From an uncultured Prevotella sp. (GTDB lineage: Bacteria; Bacteroidota; Bacteroidia; Bacteroidales; Bacteroidaceae): a DNA stretch of 5,737 nucleotides. The notes under the pieces were generated by a model that did no database searches, was not told where the DNA came from, and saw only the letters and a list, made by a program, of their open reading frames with translations. The position numbers and the translations under genes were made by a program. Positions 5,707 through 5,737 of this stretch are shown one piece after another (within the stretch, counting starts at the first letter, position 1; each line of letters starts with the position of its first letter). The stretch lies in NCBI GenBank assembly GCA_902477645.1, contig CABSIA010000168.1:1-5737 (forward strand). The letters run 5' to 3'.

Positions 5707-5737
5707 TATTGTCCTCAATTTCAAATTGTTAATTAAT

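Larger units (their letters stand above)
5518..5737. other. Gene-free 3' flank rich in small repeats
   Basis: About 220 bases run from the stop of the ATP-grasp gene to the window edge. I find no credible gene. The stretch contains a perfect 8-bp hairpin just after the stop (5525-5543), an 8-bp inverted repeat (5548-5581), a 5-bp stem TCTTG/CAAGA (5591-5608), a 6-bp stem AACGCA/TGCGTT (5651-5668), a 10-bp direct repeat (5568-5577 and 5697-5706) and an A/T palindrome (5716-5728). The T/A-rich end TTGTTAATTAAT resembles A/T-rich spacer sequence common in Bacteroidales. Confidence 0.65.

Noticed and set aside
5716..5728. CAATTTCAAATTG palindrome as an operator
   Set aside because: It is a perfect 6-bp inverted repeat around one base, but consists almost only of A/T in an A/T-rich spacer where such palindromes are frequent, and the downstream gene is outside the window.

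Overview
The window looks like chromosome from a gut-type Bacteroidales bacterium. Four things point there: a secreted protein with a type IX secretion (T9SS) type A-like sorting tail, promoter elements of the Bacteroidetes form (TTG-type -33 and TAnnTTTG -7), A-rich leaders without Shine-Dalgarno sequences, and a large receiver/ATP-grasp protein of a type I recall from Bacteroides and Parabacteroides relatives. Base composition is near balanced. A Muribaculaceae- or Prevotellaceae-like host is possible, but I cannot fix the family from this sequence.

Layout: 1-139 is an intergenic tail with two GC-rich hairpins. 140-2416 (- strand) encodes a 758-residue exported protein: signal peptide, fibronectin-III-like modules, two jelly-roll 'choice-of-anchor J / cleaved adhesin' modules and a short C-terminal sorting tail. 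2417-2559 is a compact divergent promoter region with one candidate promoter per gene. 2560-5517 (+ strand) encodes a 985-residue cytoplasmic protein with two receiver-like domains, a family-specific middle region, a complete-looking PPDK/PEP-synthase ATP-grasp domain and a conserved C-terminal domain of unknown function. 5518-5737 is a gene-free stretch with several inverted repeats and a 10-bp direct repeat.

The two genes are divergent and need not be functionally linked: one is an envelope or surface protein, the other an intracellular, probably regulatory, phosphotransfer protein. The most interesting item is the second. Automatic annotation would probably call it phosphoenolpyruvate synthase, but the phosphohistidine swivel and PEP/pyruvate barrel are missing. 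It is better seen as a receiver-coupled ATP-grasp enzyme whose acceptor is unknown. No tRNA, rRNA, CRISPR array, insertion sequence or phage gene was found.
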